Assembly: GCA_009773165.1 (NCBI GenBank)
Contig: WOUZ01000018.1
Location: forward strand, 1 to 50,050
Length of the DNA stretch: 50,050 nucleotides
DNA from: Bacteroidota bacterium
GTDB lineage: Bacteria > Bacteroidota > Bacteroidia > Bacteroidales > F082
Reading direction: 5' to 3'
Below, one piece after another: positions 42,021-50,050 of the stretch; position 1 is the first letter of the stretch, and each line of letters begins with the position of its first letter. Made by a program: the position numbers and the translations under genes. The notes under the pieces were generated by a model, which did not search any database, was not told where the DNA came from, and saw nothing but the letters and a program-made list of their open reading frames with translations.

Positions 42021-43268
42021 TTATCGAGTACTACCAAAACCGCCAGCTTTATTAATTATTAAAGTTGGGAGTGTATAATTAGGACTATATCCAGAAGGAT
42101 AGGCGTATCCACTAATTGAAGATGGCGAAAAAGCGGAATACCTAACCATATTACTTTGATTGCCTCCAAGTAAAACAATTGAACCGCTTGAGTTTACACC
42201 TGCTACAAATCCAACATGACCCTTACCGCCACCATAATCAATTATTGCAATACTGCCATAAGCAGGATTGCTTAAAGATTGACCCCATCCACTCCAAGAT
42301 AAAGCTCTTGCACTGTTTGTCCCCTTTATGCCTGATTGCTTAATAGACCAATTAACAAAACTTGAACACCAAGGAGTTTCATCATCTTTAAAACCACCAG
42401 TAGTTGCATGATAACCTATAACACTGGAATTATGTTTACTTCCTGCGATTTCCGTAACTCCTAATTGTCCTTCAGCGGCGGTCATCCAAGGTGTACCCCC
42501 TTGCCCTGTGGGATTCAAATTCCCATTATTCACCTCTTTGAAATAGGGGCGCATGAATTGAAATACTTTACCATTGAAAGCTGTACCCTTACTGCCATTG
42601 GAATACACAAAATCAGAGTCGAATGGGCCAAAATCAAATACTTCCCAACCATAATCCCAATTACTGCCTGAGGCATCCGTAAAAGGCCCGCCGGACCAAT
42701 CAAGGAATCCGCTGTAATCTATTGCAAAATAAACATTTGATTGTGGTATATCGTATGGTGCTGCATTACCGGTCAGATAGTCCCAATGAAAGTATCCTTC
42801 CTGCTGTGGACGGCCATTTATGTGGTCATTGAGCATAGCCGTGCCTTCAGATAGCACTCTTCCCGGAAATGTTAGAAAATTAACGAATCCTTCTACTACA
42901 TCCATAAAACTATTTCCACTTGGATCAACATACTTCAACGGATTATTCAAACAATAGCTATACCTGTTGAAATTCTGGCTGTAGTCCGGTGCCTGCACAA
43001 AGGGGTCGGGACTCAAAAACCTGGCAAGGAAAGGATCATACACCCTGCCATTCATGTTGATCAAACCAAACTGTGGCAAATGCTCGTGGCCTGTAAAACC
43101 ACGGTCAAACATCGTTGAAGTCACATTGTAGTCATTCCAGTTGCTGGGGTTTCTTCTTCTGCCCCAGGGGTCGTAGCTCAGGCTTTCAACAAGGTTGCCG
43201 GAGGCATCGCTGATGGCGGTGAGGCTGACAAAGCTGTCGTTAACCATAAAACCGTGAGCACTTGCCAT
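42021..43268 (-). CDS. Orphan Rhs core fused to TIGR02594/CHAP-like amidase domain
   Basis: The 415-residue protein starts MASAHGFMVN, then reads the Rhs core: SYDPWGRRRN, MFDRGFTGHEHLPQFG, FLARFLSPDPFVQAPDYSQN, NRYSYCLNNPLKYVDPSGNS (core end about residue 119). After a spacer the toxin-like domain (about 258-380) matches the TIGR02594 / NlpC-P60-CHAP type: C301 in TPWCSSFVNWSIKQSGIKGT, H351 in GKGHVGFVAG and N370 in LLGGNQSN. Such domains cut peptidoglycan peptides or amide bonds. No signal peptide or SpvB region is present, so it is a displaced tip. A lipoprotein gene follows after 18 bp. Confidence 0.87.
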   Translation of the reverse strand: MASAHGFMVNDSFVSLTAISDASGNLVESLSYDPWGRRRNPSNWNDYNVTSTMFDRGFTGHEHLPQFGLINMNGRVYDPFLARFLSPDPFVQAPDYSQNFNRYSYCLNNPLKYVDPSGNSFMDVVEGFVNFLTFPGRVLSEGTAMLNDHINGRPQQEGYFHWDYLTGNAAPYDIPQSNVYFAIDYSGFLDWSGGPFTDASGSNWDYGWEVFDFGPFDSDFVYSNGSKGTAFNGKVFQFMRPYFKEVNNGNLNPTGQGGTPWMTAAEGQLGVTEIAGSKHNSSVIGYHATTGGFKDDETPWCSSFVNWSIKQSGIKGTNSARALSWSGWGQSLSNPAYGSIAIIDYGGGKGHVGFVAGVNSSGSIVLLGGNQSNMVRYSAFSPSSISGYAYPSGYSPNYTLPTLIINKAGGFGSTR

Positions 43269-43318
43269 GCCTGTGTGGGTGTTTTGCGAGGGTAAAGGTA
43301 TGGGGAATTTTGAATAAG
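43221..43318. repeat. Orphan-module 5' block, copy 1
   Basis: The block contains the first codons and about 50 bp upstream of the orphan Rhs-amidase gene, ending GGGGAATTTTGAATAAG on the plus strand. It is absent from the corresponding point in the full-length Rhs gene, where the residues before SLTAISD are YYVHKDYLG instead of the orphan MASAHGF-type start. Confidence 0.8.
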
Positions 43319-43430
43319 ATCTAATAATTGAATTAAGCCCCCTTCCTTAAGTTTAATAAACAGTCTGAAGTTAAAAACTTTGTAGGAGATGCTAATCTAA
43401 AACTGAAAGGGTTTACTTAATATAGAAAGA

Positions 43431-43460
43431 AAAAGGCAAGGGCAGTTAAAGTACCCTTGC
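43431..43460 (-). terminator. Rho-independent terminator after the first lipoprotein gene
   Basis: A 7-bp stem GCAAGGG/CCCTTGC (43436-43442, 43454-43460) with an 11-nt loop; on the minus strand it is followed by CTTTTTC. It lies 22 bp after the stop at 43483, separating the full-length Rhs unit from the orphan module. Confidence 0.7.
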
Positions 43461-43482
43461 TCTCTTAATTCAATTTACATCA

Positions 43483-43947
43483 TCACCGAAAATGATATTT
43501 CCAGTCATTTTTAACAAGTTGCTCCTTTGTCAAAACAACCTTCTTACTTAGATTAACATTACTGCATATTTCTGCCCAGTTTTTTGATCCAAGATTATAC
43601 TCTGTAATGAAAAATAGGAAAATTGTATCATGCTGACATGGCAGGACAGGTCTTTGGGTTGTGCCTCCAATTTGTAAAAAACTATGACTATGAGCGTTAA
43701 TCCGATAATCTGGTGAATAGATTGAATCCAACTTTTCCCCAAATTGATCAAATTGGTTTGCTTTGTTAGTTTTGAAAAGTGTCAGCTTTTTTGAATTCAG
43801 GAGTGTATCTACACATGAGCTGTAGATATATATAGCCGAGTCAGTATGATTAAAGAGTATAATTTTGCCGGAATCAGGTGGCGGGTCATAGGTAAACACA
43901 CAGCTGCTTAATCCTAAAAGCATAATAATGTTTAATAGCTTCTTCAT
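43483..43947 (-). CDS. Hypothetical lipoprotein, candidate immunity to the Rhs zincin tip
   Basis: The 154-residue protein has a lipoprotein signal (MLLGLSSC, Cys about residue 16) and a mature beta-rich domain (GKIILFNHTDSAIYIYSSC, then INAHSHSFLQIGGTTQRPVL and a C-terminal WKYHF). It starts 12 bp after the giant Rhs gene's stop and ends before a terminator, so it belongs to the same unit. Its position directly after the variable tip is that of an immunity gene. I know no family for it, so the role is inferred. Confidence 0.65.
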   Translation of the reverse strand: MKKLLNIIMLLGLSSCVFTYDPPPDSGKIILFNHTDSAIYIYSSCVDTLLNSKKLTLFKTNKANQFDQFGEKLDSIYSPDYRINAHSHSFLQIGGTTQRPVLPCQHDTIFLFFITEYNLGSKNWAEICSNVNLSKKVVLTKEQLVKNDWKYHFR

Positions 43948-43959
43948 ATTATTAAAGAT

Positions 43960-46900
43960 TTACGGCCAAAAAAAAGGAGAAAACGTTCTAAGTCTTAAAT
44001 AATTAAATACACTTATATTTTGAATAGGAAATTGTTCTGAATAAATATACTTGCTGCCAAAATACTTGCTTGACATATAATTTGCCCATGTTTCTGTCCA
44101 GAATCGTGAATGCCCATAACTATCATTCTGGATTGCACTCTGAAGACTTTCTGGAGCAATAACACCATAATAAGCTGTAAGACCAACATCTCTTGCCTGC
44201 AGAATATGAGCAAACTCATGCTGCAATAATTCAGGGTATGTGCCTCTACTGAATGAACCTTCCCCAACCATGATACCTCGACCAGGCAGTGATATCCCAC
44301 CACTTAATCTATCGCAACCAATTGCCTCTGACTCGTAAACATTTACGCCTTCATATGTGCCAACATACTTTCCTTTAATGTTTCTCTTGATATCTTCAAT
44401 ATTATGAGCTCCATATCCACCTGATAGATCAAAATCACCTTTACCTGAAAAAAAATCTAGTTTCTTGGATAATGCATCAATTCCTCCAAAAACACCACCA
44501 GAAATTCCTCCGGCTATTCCTTGATTAAAAGCCATGTTCACACCTTTTTCCAGTGCTTGACCAATGTTTTCATTGTTAACAAGGCTATTGCCGGTGCCTG
44601 AGACCAGCCCATTTGTAAAACCACCAGTGAAACCTGTAGCGAAACCAGCTCCAAACCCTGTGGAAGCAACTGTAGTAGTACCCAGAAAACCAGCTCCAAA
44701 CGAACCACCTGCAATTGCGGTATTTATTCCCGCACCAACACCCGCTCCCAAAGCCCCGGCCAAGGCGCCAACACCAAAATGGCCAAGACCCTTAGCGCTA
44801 AACTCCGCTCCGTTGGCAGCCCAGTTGATAACTCCACCTATCACAGCGCCAACTACCAAGTGCACCCACTCACCGTCAGGATCAGTATATTTCAGCGGAT
44901 TGTTAAAAGCATAACTATACCTGTTGAAATTCTGGCTGTAGTCGGGTGCCTGCACAAAGGGGTCGGGACTCAAAAACCTTGCAAGGAAAGGATCATACAC
45001 CCTGCCATTCATGTTGATAAGTCCAAACTGCGGCAGGTGTTCGTGGCCTGTAAAGCCACGGTCAAACATGGTGGAGCTTACATTAAAGTCGTTCCAGTTG
45101 CTCGCATTTCTTCTTCTGCCCCAAGGGTCGTAGCTCAGGCTTTCAATAAGGTTGCCCGTGGCATCGCTGATGGCGGTGAGGCTGCCCAGATAATCCTTGT
45201 GCACATAGTACATGCTTTGCGATGTGCCTTGCTGTACCATGATAGCAAACAAGCCATCGGGGCCTTGCAGATAATGCAGATGGCGATAGCTTTCGTTTCT
45301 GTACTCATATTCATAGTTATCAAGGTAGTACTTCATCACTTCCGGCACCGATGGATTGCCGGTTACTTTATTCATAAACGACTTTACCCGCTGATCGTCA
45401 ACACCATAAGTGAGGTGAAGCTGATAGCTCAAAACATCATTATTCAAAACGTGTTCAACCTTGTTTGTTGAAGTATATGTGATGGATTGTGGCTGTGCAT
45501 TTTGCTGAAAACTGCTGGTCGGGCTCACAACCTTAGTCACCGCGTTGGGTTTGGCTGTTTCGTAGAGATAACCGGTGTTTGAAGTGCTCACATCACTTTT
45601 TTTCAACACATTTCCATTGGAGGCATAGGCCATCGTTTTGGCAGATCCGTTGGTGGCAGACCAATAGGTGAGCCTGTCCTTCAACAGGTTGTCATAATCG
45701 AAGGTCTCCAAAATATTATTACTTTTGGCATCCGACCGCGCATTCAAATTTCCTGTCACCGAATTAAAGCTGAACGTAAGGTTTTGCAGTATAGTACTTC
45801 CTTTGCTCACCTTGTTGCGCTGTGGAAAACCATAGGTGTCCCATTCGTAATCCGTGATTGTTCCGTTTCCCATGGTGGCCTGCGTAAGCTGCCCGCGCTG
45901 GTTCTCGGCGTTGGCTTTCCAAAGCAGGGTGTTAAACAAATCAGCTGTGCGCACCTCATGCTGGTTGCCCATGCTGTCGTAGAGGTATTTCAGCTTATAG
46001 CCTGATGGGTATTCGTAGGTTTCCAACATGCCGGTGGATGCGTTGTAGGTGTAGGCAAATGTAAAACTATTTCCATCAACTATTTCGGTTTTGGTTAAAA
46101 TTCTTCCCAAATTGTCATAAGCGAATGCCTGTGAAGTTCCGTTGCTGCGTGCTAAGTTTTGCAATTGTCCAAAGCCGTTTGTTCCTACTGTATTGTTGTA
46201 TGTATAAGTGGTTACGTCACTGCCATCTGAAATAAGACTCTTAGTATTTATACGTCCAAAGCCATCATATATCATTTGATAAATATTGCCTCTTGCATCC
46301 TGCTGGGTAAGCAGTTCGCCAAAGGCATTGTAAGTGTAAATTGACGTGCCGGCATTGGGGTCAATTAATTTGCTTTGGTTGCCTGCTGCATCATATTCAA
46401 AACTTGTCGTTTTATAAAATGCTACTGTACTGATTGGTCTACCAAGGCCATCATAGTTGTTATTGATAATTGCCGAGGCGTCCAACGAACTGAGTGTATC
46501 AATTACCAAGTCCAAAAGCCCTATAGCATTTACTACTTTCTCGGTCCAAACCATGCTTGTCAAGTTCTTTGTTCTGACTGCCCTACCTTTATAGGTGGTT
46601 TTAATGATGGTTCCATTTGACGACATAGAGGTTGAGGGCCTTCCGAGTTCATCATAGGTATAGGATATTTTTAGATTTGTAGGACTGCCCGCATTGTAAG
46701 GCTCTGTTTCTTCTGTCAACCTGTTGTATTCATCATACTTTTTATCAACATAAATGTAGGTTCCCAGAAGGTTTTGACCGACACTCCTGAGTTGGTTGCC
46801 ATATTTGTCAAGATATCCGGTGGTTACGCCCCAGTTTTGGTCGTTCAGTGTTTTTGTGTACGATTTTATTTTTACAACAGCTCCAACAGGTACTTCACCT

Positions 46901-49900
46901 CCAGTAGTGCCAGAAAATGAGGTTTCGGTAAACGACATCTTTAGGTCAGGGTGAGTGGTTTTAAGTAATCGACCAAACAAATCGTACTCATATTTAGTGA
47001 CAACGGGCGAGGTGCTTGTGGAAATATTGTACAATTCTTTTTTCTCCTTTAATAAACCTTTATCAGGATAATATTCATATACTGTACAATCATCAGAGGA
47101 ATTACCAGAAGGATCTTTAACTGTTTGCATGGTTAAAAACCTGCTTTTATATGTTGAACCGTATTCATACTCTATAACACGATTTGGTAATTGCGCATTA
47201 TTTGGTGCACTTAATGTCTTCTTTATTATATTTCCATAAATATCATAATCAAAATCGACTTTTTTCACTAAAGGTGAATTAAATTGGTTATAGCCTGCAA
47301 TAGATTTGGTTGACATTAACAATCCATTATCATAGTACTCATTTTCTGTTGATTCAAACTTCCATTCATCAAGTTCATAGCATTTTGCTTTAGCAACTGT
47401 ACCAGTTAATCGCGAATGCCATTTACCATTGTCAGTCACATGGTTATAGAAAGTCCAGTACTGGGATTGCCAATTCCAGTCACTACCTTCTGTAGAAGTT
47501 TTAAACTCGTCGCTGAGCACTTCTTTCATAAGGAGATTGCCGTACTCATCTACATTCCATAAATCTTGCTTCACCAGTTGAATTCCTTTGTATGTACCAT
47601 TTAAATCCCAGGATTTTGTGTAACTACTCGAAATAACCGGTAAAAAAATCCTTGTTTCTGTAGCTACTGTTTGTTTAAACTGCATATTGTTGACGGTTTC
47701 ACTAAGACAATCTGAGCTCTCTTGATTTGTATAATATGTCTTACTTTCCTTTGGAAAAAGGAAAAATAACTTATTATTTGATACATGAAGTTCATTGCTT
47801 GTTGTTGTTCGAGTATTGCTGTAAAAATCTATTACGTCATGGTGTTTGTAACCTAAAATGCTTTTACCTTGTGTATGTATGAGTAAGTCTTCAAAAACGA
47901 ATTGTTTTTGTTGTACATAGTTCGATGGATTACTTAGGTCTTTAACTTCATTGATTTTACTTATAATTGTAAATGGATGCCTGTAAATTGATATTGGGTG
48001 TGAGAATGAGTTGACATAATTTGAAGTTGGTAAATATGCCTGATAATCAATATCGAGAAGTACTTCAAAGCCATTATTTATTTTACCAATTACATCTGTT
48101 GAAATCTTATTTTCTTCTGCGAAAACCACTTTTCTTTGTAGGCCCCCTTGTATAGCGAACAAAACATCATTTTCTCCGTTACCATTCAAATTTGCTAGAT
48201 GAAAATGGGATAGGTATTTATCTGGAGCATTAACAAAATTAATGGAGCGAATCTCATCATTACTTAAAAACCCAGAACTAACACCATGCTTTTTAATGAG
48301 TTTTTTGTAATTGATCTGAATATTATCCAACATACTTATTACCTCTCCTATACTTATTATGTCTGTTATATTATCATTATTTATATCTCCCAGCCTGGAT
48401 TTGATCGACCAATCATAATTCAAGCCCATATCGTATTTCTCGCTAGTAAACCCCTTTCCAAATGAATACTTAATATAAGTAGAGTAAACATCCAGGTTAG
48501 TTTTGTTCAGAACAATAATATCATCCTTTCCATCACCGTTAAAATCACCAATATCCAAAAAGTGCTTATCCAACTCAAGTTCATGTGAAAATGTAAGTGA
48601 CAACTCATATGTATCTCCGTCAGAAGGCTGAATTGAATAGTGCAATAAAGTTAGACCATTAACTTTTAACATTCCTGTCGCTGAAGAGCCTGTGAAATGA
48701 CCTAATTTGTAAATTGTATTTTCAAGGCCTGTCAGCGGTTTTCTATTCGTAGTTTCTAAAAACTGCGTGAGATTGTTAATGCCAAGGCAGATTGTCTTGG
48801 CACTTCCGTCTTCAAGTATAGCGTCTTGTTGCCCGTCTCCATTAAAATCACCAATATAAGCAACAGTGCCTGTTATTTCATTTCCAACTTGGCTCATTGC
48901 GCCATTAAATTTGTATAGCCTGGTCTTGTTATTGCTTGATATTATTAATTCATTAATACCATCACCATCAAAATCACCGGTTTTCGTTTTACCCTGAAAG
49001 TTAGAAACTGTATGACTTATCGTTGATGCGCCATTCAAATAAATTTTTGTACTACTCCAAAAATGCTCAATTAGGTCATCTTTTCCGTTACCATCGATAT
49101 CAGCAACAATGCTTTCGAAGAAAGGAGATGGCGGTGTGTTTAGAGTGCTTAAAGCAACTAAGTCCGCCTGTGAGGAATAGTCTGTCACAGTATTATAATC
49201 CCAACTAAATGAAGTTGGTGAAAAGCTTTGTGTGCCATTTCCACTAAGGAGCTGAATCGATTTAAGATATTGATTATTCAAAATGCCTCCCAACTCATAA
49301 CTTATTTCGTATGTAAATAGAAGAGTCTCATTATCAGAGTCTTTTTGTTTAATTTTTATATTAGTTAGTCTTTTTCGAATTTCATATTTATATACATCAT
49401 TATTACTGTTTAGAAATGTCGTGACAAATTGTGAGCTTGTGGGTATATCTGTATATAAAAACTCAACTGTGTAAAATTGGGTATTATCTGTTCCCGCATT
49501 ATCATTAAGGGAGTAATCAATTTTGCTTAAATAAATCTCCCCATTAGTTTCATTTCGGTTGTAATGATAAAAAATGCAGTTACCTGACAAATCTGATATT
49601 TTATCAATATGCCATCGTACTGGAAATGTTACATGTGTACCGTAATATTGACGTGAATATGAACCATCTGTGGCTCCATAATATTTCTTTATTCCAGTTT
49701 TAGTTTCTAAAGTAAAATATGAATTGCTAGAATTTTCTTGTTTACCAAATTGATGAGCTGTTATTCTAGAAATTTCATCAACTTCTGTTCGATAAGTATT
49801 AGTATTTGGTACTCTAATCAACCTCATCCCATCCAGGGCAAAGCCGTCATTCACAAAGTCAACACTGCCCACTGCACCATCATAATAAGGTGTTTCGGCT

Positions 49901-50049
49901 ACACGTGAGATATACGACCACCCACTCAGTCCCCAACCCTTGCCAAGGATGCCATCGCCGGCCGAACTGTTGTATTGCAGCGCCAGCTGTGGCGTCATTC
50001 CACCGCGGCCTTCAGGCAGCTCGATGGGTATGGTATAAACGGCTGCTCC
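43960..50049 (-). CDS. Giant SpvB-VCBS-Rhs polymorphic toxin, zincin-like tip (5' end outside window)
   Basis: The frame runs unbroken from the window edge to 43960; the first Met inside is at 49998, but the codons before it (PIELPEGRGGMTP) belong to the SpvB domain. Numbered from that Met: SpvB domain (about 1-280; YNSSAGDGILGKGWGLSGWS), six VCBS/FG-GAP units (about 295-610; e.g. GDFDGDGINELII), a TcdB-like middle, Rhs/YD repeats (about 1000-1560; YDELGRPS, YDNLGRIL), the Rhs core (about 1605-1708), a Gly/Ala-rich hydrophobic stretch, and a tip with HEFAH at 1927-1931 and TETWANYMS about 35 residues on. It resembles TcB/TcC-type toxins, which enclose a variable tip. Confidence 0.92.
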   Translation of the reverse strand, partial: GAAVYTIPIELPEGRGGMTPQLALQYNSSAGDGILGKGWGLSGWSYISRVAETPYYDGAVGSVDFVNDGFALDGMRLIRVPNTNTYRTEVDEISRITAHQFGKQENSSNSYFTLETKTGIKKYYGATDGSYSRQYYGTHVTFPVRWHIDKISDLSGNCIFYHYNRNETNGEIYLSKIDYSLNDNAGTDNTQFYTVEFLYTDIPTSSQFVTTFLNSNNDVYKYEIRKRLTNIKIKQKDSDNETLLFTYEISYELGGILNNQYLKSIQLLSGNGTQSFSPTSFSWDYNTVTDYSSQADLVALSTLNTPPSPFFESIVADIDGNGKDDLIEHFWSSTKIYLNGASTISHTVSNFQGKTKTGDFDGDGINELIISSNNKTRLYKFNGAMSQVGNEITGTVAYIGDFNGDGQQDAILEDGSAKTICLGINNLTQFLETTNRKPLTGLENTIYKLGHFTGSSATGMLKVNGLTLLHYSIQPSDGDTYELSLTFSHELELDKHFLDIGDFNGDGKDDIIVLNKTNLDVYSTYIKYSFGKGFTSEKYDMGLNYDWSIKSRLGDINNDNITDIISIGEVISMLDNIQINYKKLIKKHGVSSGFLSNDEIRSINFVNAPDKYLSHFHLANLNGNGENDVLFAIQGGLQRKVVFAEENKISTDVIGKINNGFEVLLDIDYQAYLPTSNYVNSFSHPISIYRHPFTIISKINEVKDLSNPSNYVQQKQFVFEDLLIHTQGKSILGYKHHDVIDFYSNTRTTTSNELHVSNNKLFFLFPKESKTYYTNQESSDCLSETVNNMQFKQTVATETRIFLPVISSSYTKSWDLNGTYKGIQLVKQDLWNVDEYGNLLMKEVLSDEFKTSTEGSDWNWQSQYWTFYNHVTDNGKWHSRLTGTVAKAKCYELDEWKFESTENEYYDNGLLMSTKSIAGYNQFNSPLVKKVDFDYDIYGNIIKKTLSAPNNAQLPNRVIEYEYGSTYKSRFLTMQTVKDPSGNSSDDCTVYEYYPDKGLLKEKKELYNISTSTSPVVTKYEYDLFGRLLKTTHPDLKMSFTETSFSGTTGGEVPVGAVVKIKSYTKTLNDQNWGVTTGYLDKYGNQLRSVGQNLLGTYIYVDKKYDEYNRLTEETEPYNAGSPTNLKISYTYDELGRPSTSMSSNGTIIKTTYKGRAVRTKNLTSMVWTEKVVNAIGLLDLVIDTLSSLDASAIINNNYDGLGRPISTVAFYKTTSFEYDAAGNQSKLIDPNAGTSIYTYNAFGELLTQQDARGNIYQMIYDGFGRINTKSLISDGSDVTTYTYNNTVGTNGFGQLQNLARSNGTSQAFAYDNLGRILTKTEIVDGNSFTFAYTYNASTGMLETYEYPSGYKLKYLYDSMGNQHEVRTADLFNTLLWKANAENQRGQLTQATMGNGTITDYEWDTYGFPQRNKVSKGSTILQNLTFSFNSVTGNLNARSDAKSNNILETFDYDNLLKDRLTYWSATNGSAKTMAYASNGNVLKKSDVSTSNTGYLYETAKPNAVTKVVSPTSSFQQNAQPQSITYTSTNKVEHVLNNDVLSYQLHLTYGVDDQRVKSFMNKVTGNPSVPEVMKYYLDNYEYEYRNESYRHLHYLQGPDGLFAIMVQQGTSQSMYYVHKDYLGSLTAISDATGNLIESLSYDPWGRRRNASNWNDFNVSSTMFDRGFTGHEHLPQFGLINMNGRVYDPFLARFLSPDPFVQAPDYSQNFNRYSYAFNNPLKYTDPDGEWVHLVVGAVIGGVINWAANGAEFSAKGLGHFGVGALAGALGAGVGAGINTAIAGGSFGAGFLGTTTVASTGFGAGFATGFTGGFTNGLVSGTGNSLVNNENIGQALEKGVNMAFNQGIAGGISGGVFGGIDALSKKLDFFSGKGDFDLSGGYGAHNIEDIKRNIKGKYVGTYEGVNVYESEAIGCDRLSGGISLPGRGIMVGEGSFSRGTYPELLQHEFAHILQARDVGLTAYYGVIAPESLQSAIQNDSYGHSRFWTETWANYMSSKYFGSKYIYSEQFPIQNISVFNYLRLRTFSPFFWP
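44885..45180. repeat. Rhs core repeat, full-length copy
   Basis: The core of the giant gene (from SLTAISDATG to NNPLKYTDPDG) is repeated with high nucleotide similarity at 42930-43220 and, truncated, at 41160-41388. Runs such as the plus-strand GGATCATACACCCTGCCATT are common to all three. The similarity ends at the start of each variable tip. Confidence 0.85.
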
Positions 50050-50050
50050 C

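Noticed and set aside
44564-44914. Pro/Ala-rich plus-strand frame of 116 codons opposite the Gly/Ala-rich tip of the giant Rhs gene
   Set aside because: It is the complement of the Gly/Ala-rich coding strand (GCN/GGN codons read as Pro/Ala) and has no independent support.

Overview
The window reads as a chromosome segment of a Bacteroidetes bacterium, probably of the Bacteroidales type. Several secreted proteins end in the type IX secretion (T9SS) sorting domain with a YPNPAS signature. Complex I is encoded as an 11-gene set without nuoE, nuoF and nuoG. TPR-LuxR regulators, PepSY-like lipoproteins and SpvB/Rhs giant proteins also fit this phylum, as does the moderate-to-low GC with AT-rich intergenic DNA. 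No rRNA, tRNA, integrase, insertion sequence or CRISPR array was found.

Layout. (1) 1-4027, minus strand: an electron-transfer operon. Its order is a di-heme b membrane protein, a membrane-anchored ferredoxin/flavoprotein reductase, a 20-heme cytochrome c and a second multiheme cytochrome cut by the window edge. (2) 4607-15092, minus strand: nuoABCDHIJKLMN, closed by a strong terminator at 4536-4569. (3) 15505-24587, minus strand: two T9SS cargo proteins, a small charged ORF with a repeat-rich upstream region, a TPR-LuxR regulator, an XRE regulator with a DUF2975 membrane protein, a ParE-type toxin-antitoxin pair, and a metallophosphoesterase lipoprotein. (4) 25071-31213, mostly plus strand: an aldo/keto reductase, an M15-type peptidase, a DUF4256 protein (minus strand), a photosynthesis-stability-factor-like T9SS protein, a candidate small RNA and a lipoprotein. 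(5) 31217-38551: a tandem-Cache lipoprotein with an ATPase-GNAT fusion, a PepSY-like lipoprotein with a His-Gly repeat, an ECF sigma factor with a cognate-looking membrane/beta-barrel protein, and a TonB protein. (6) 38831-50050, minus strand: an AAA/DUF4143 ATPase, then a polymorphic-toxin locus.

The polymorphic-toxin locus is the most notable part. It starts (upstream, beyond the window end) with a giant SpvB-VCBS-Rhs protein whose variable C-terminus carries an HEFAH zincin-like motif. A lipoprotein gene follows 12 bp after it. Next comes an orphan Rhs-core module fused to a TIGR02594/CHAP-like cysteine amidase domain, again followed by a lipoprotein gene. After that come a truncated orphan core, a HEPN/MNT pair and a still shorter core fragment. 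The three orphan modules share a roughly 75-98 bp 5' block that the full-length gene lacks. This looks like a reservoir of displaced Rhs tips with paired lipoprotein immunity candidates, some of them already decayed. Toxin and immunity roles are inferred from domain and position, not shown by the sequence alone.
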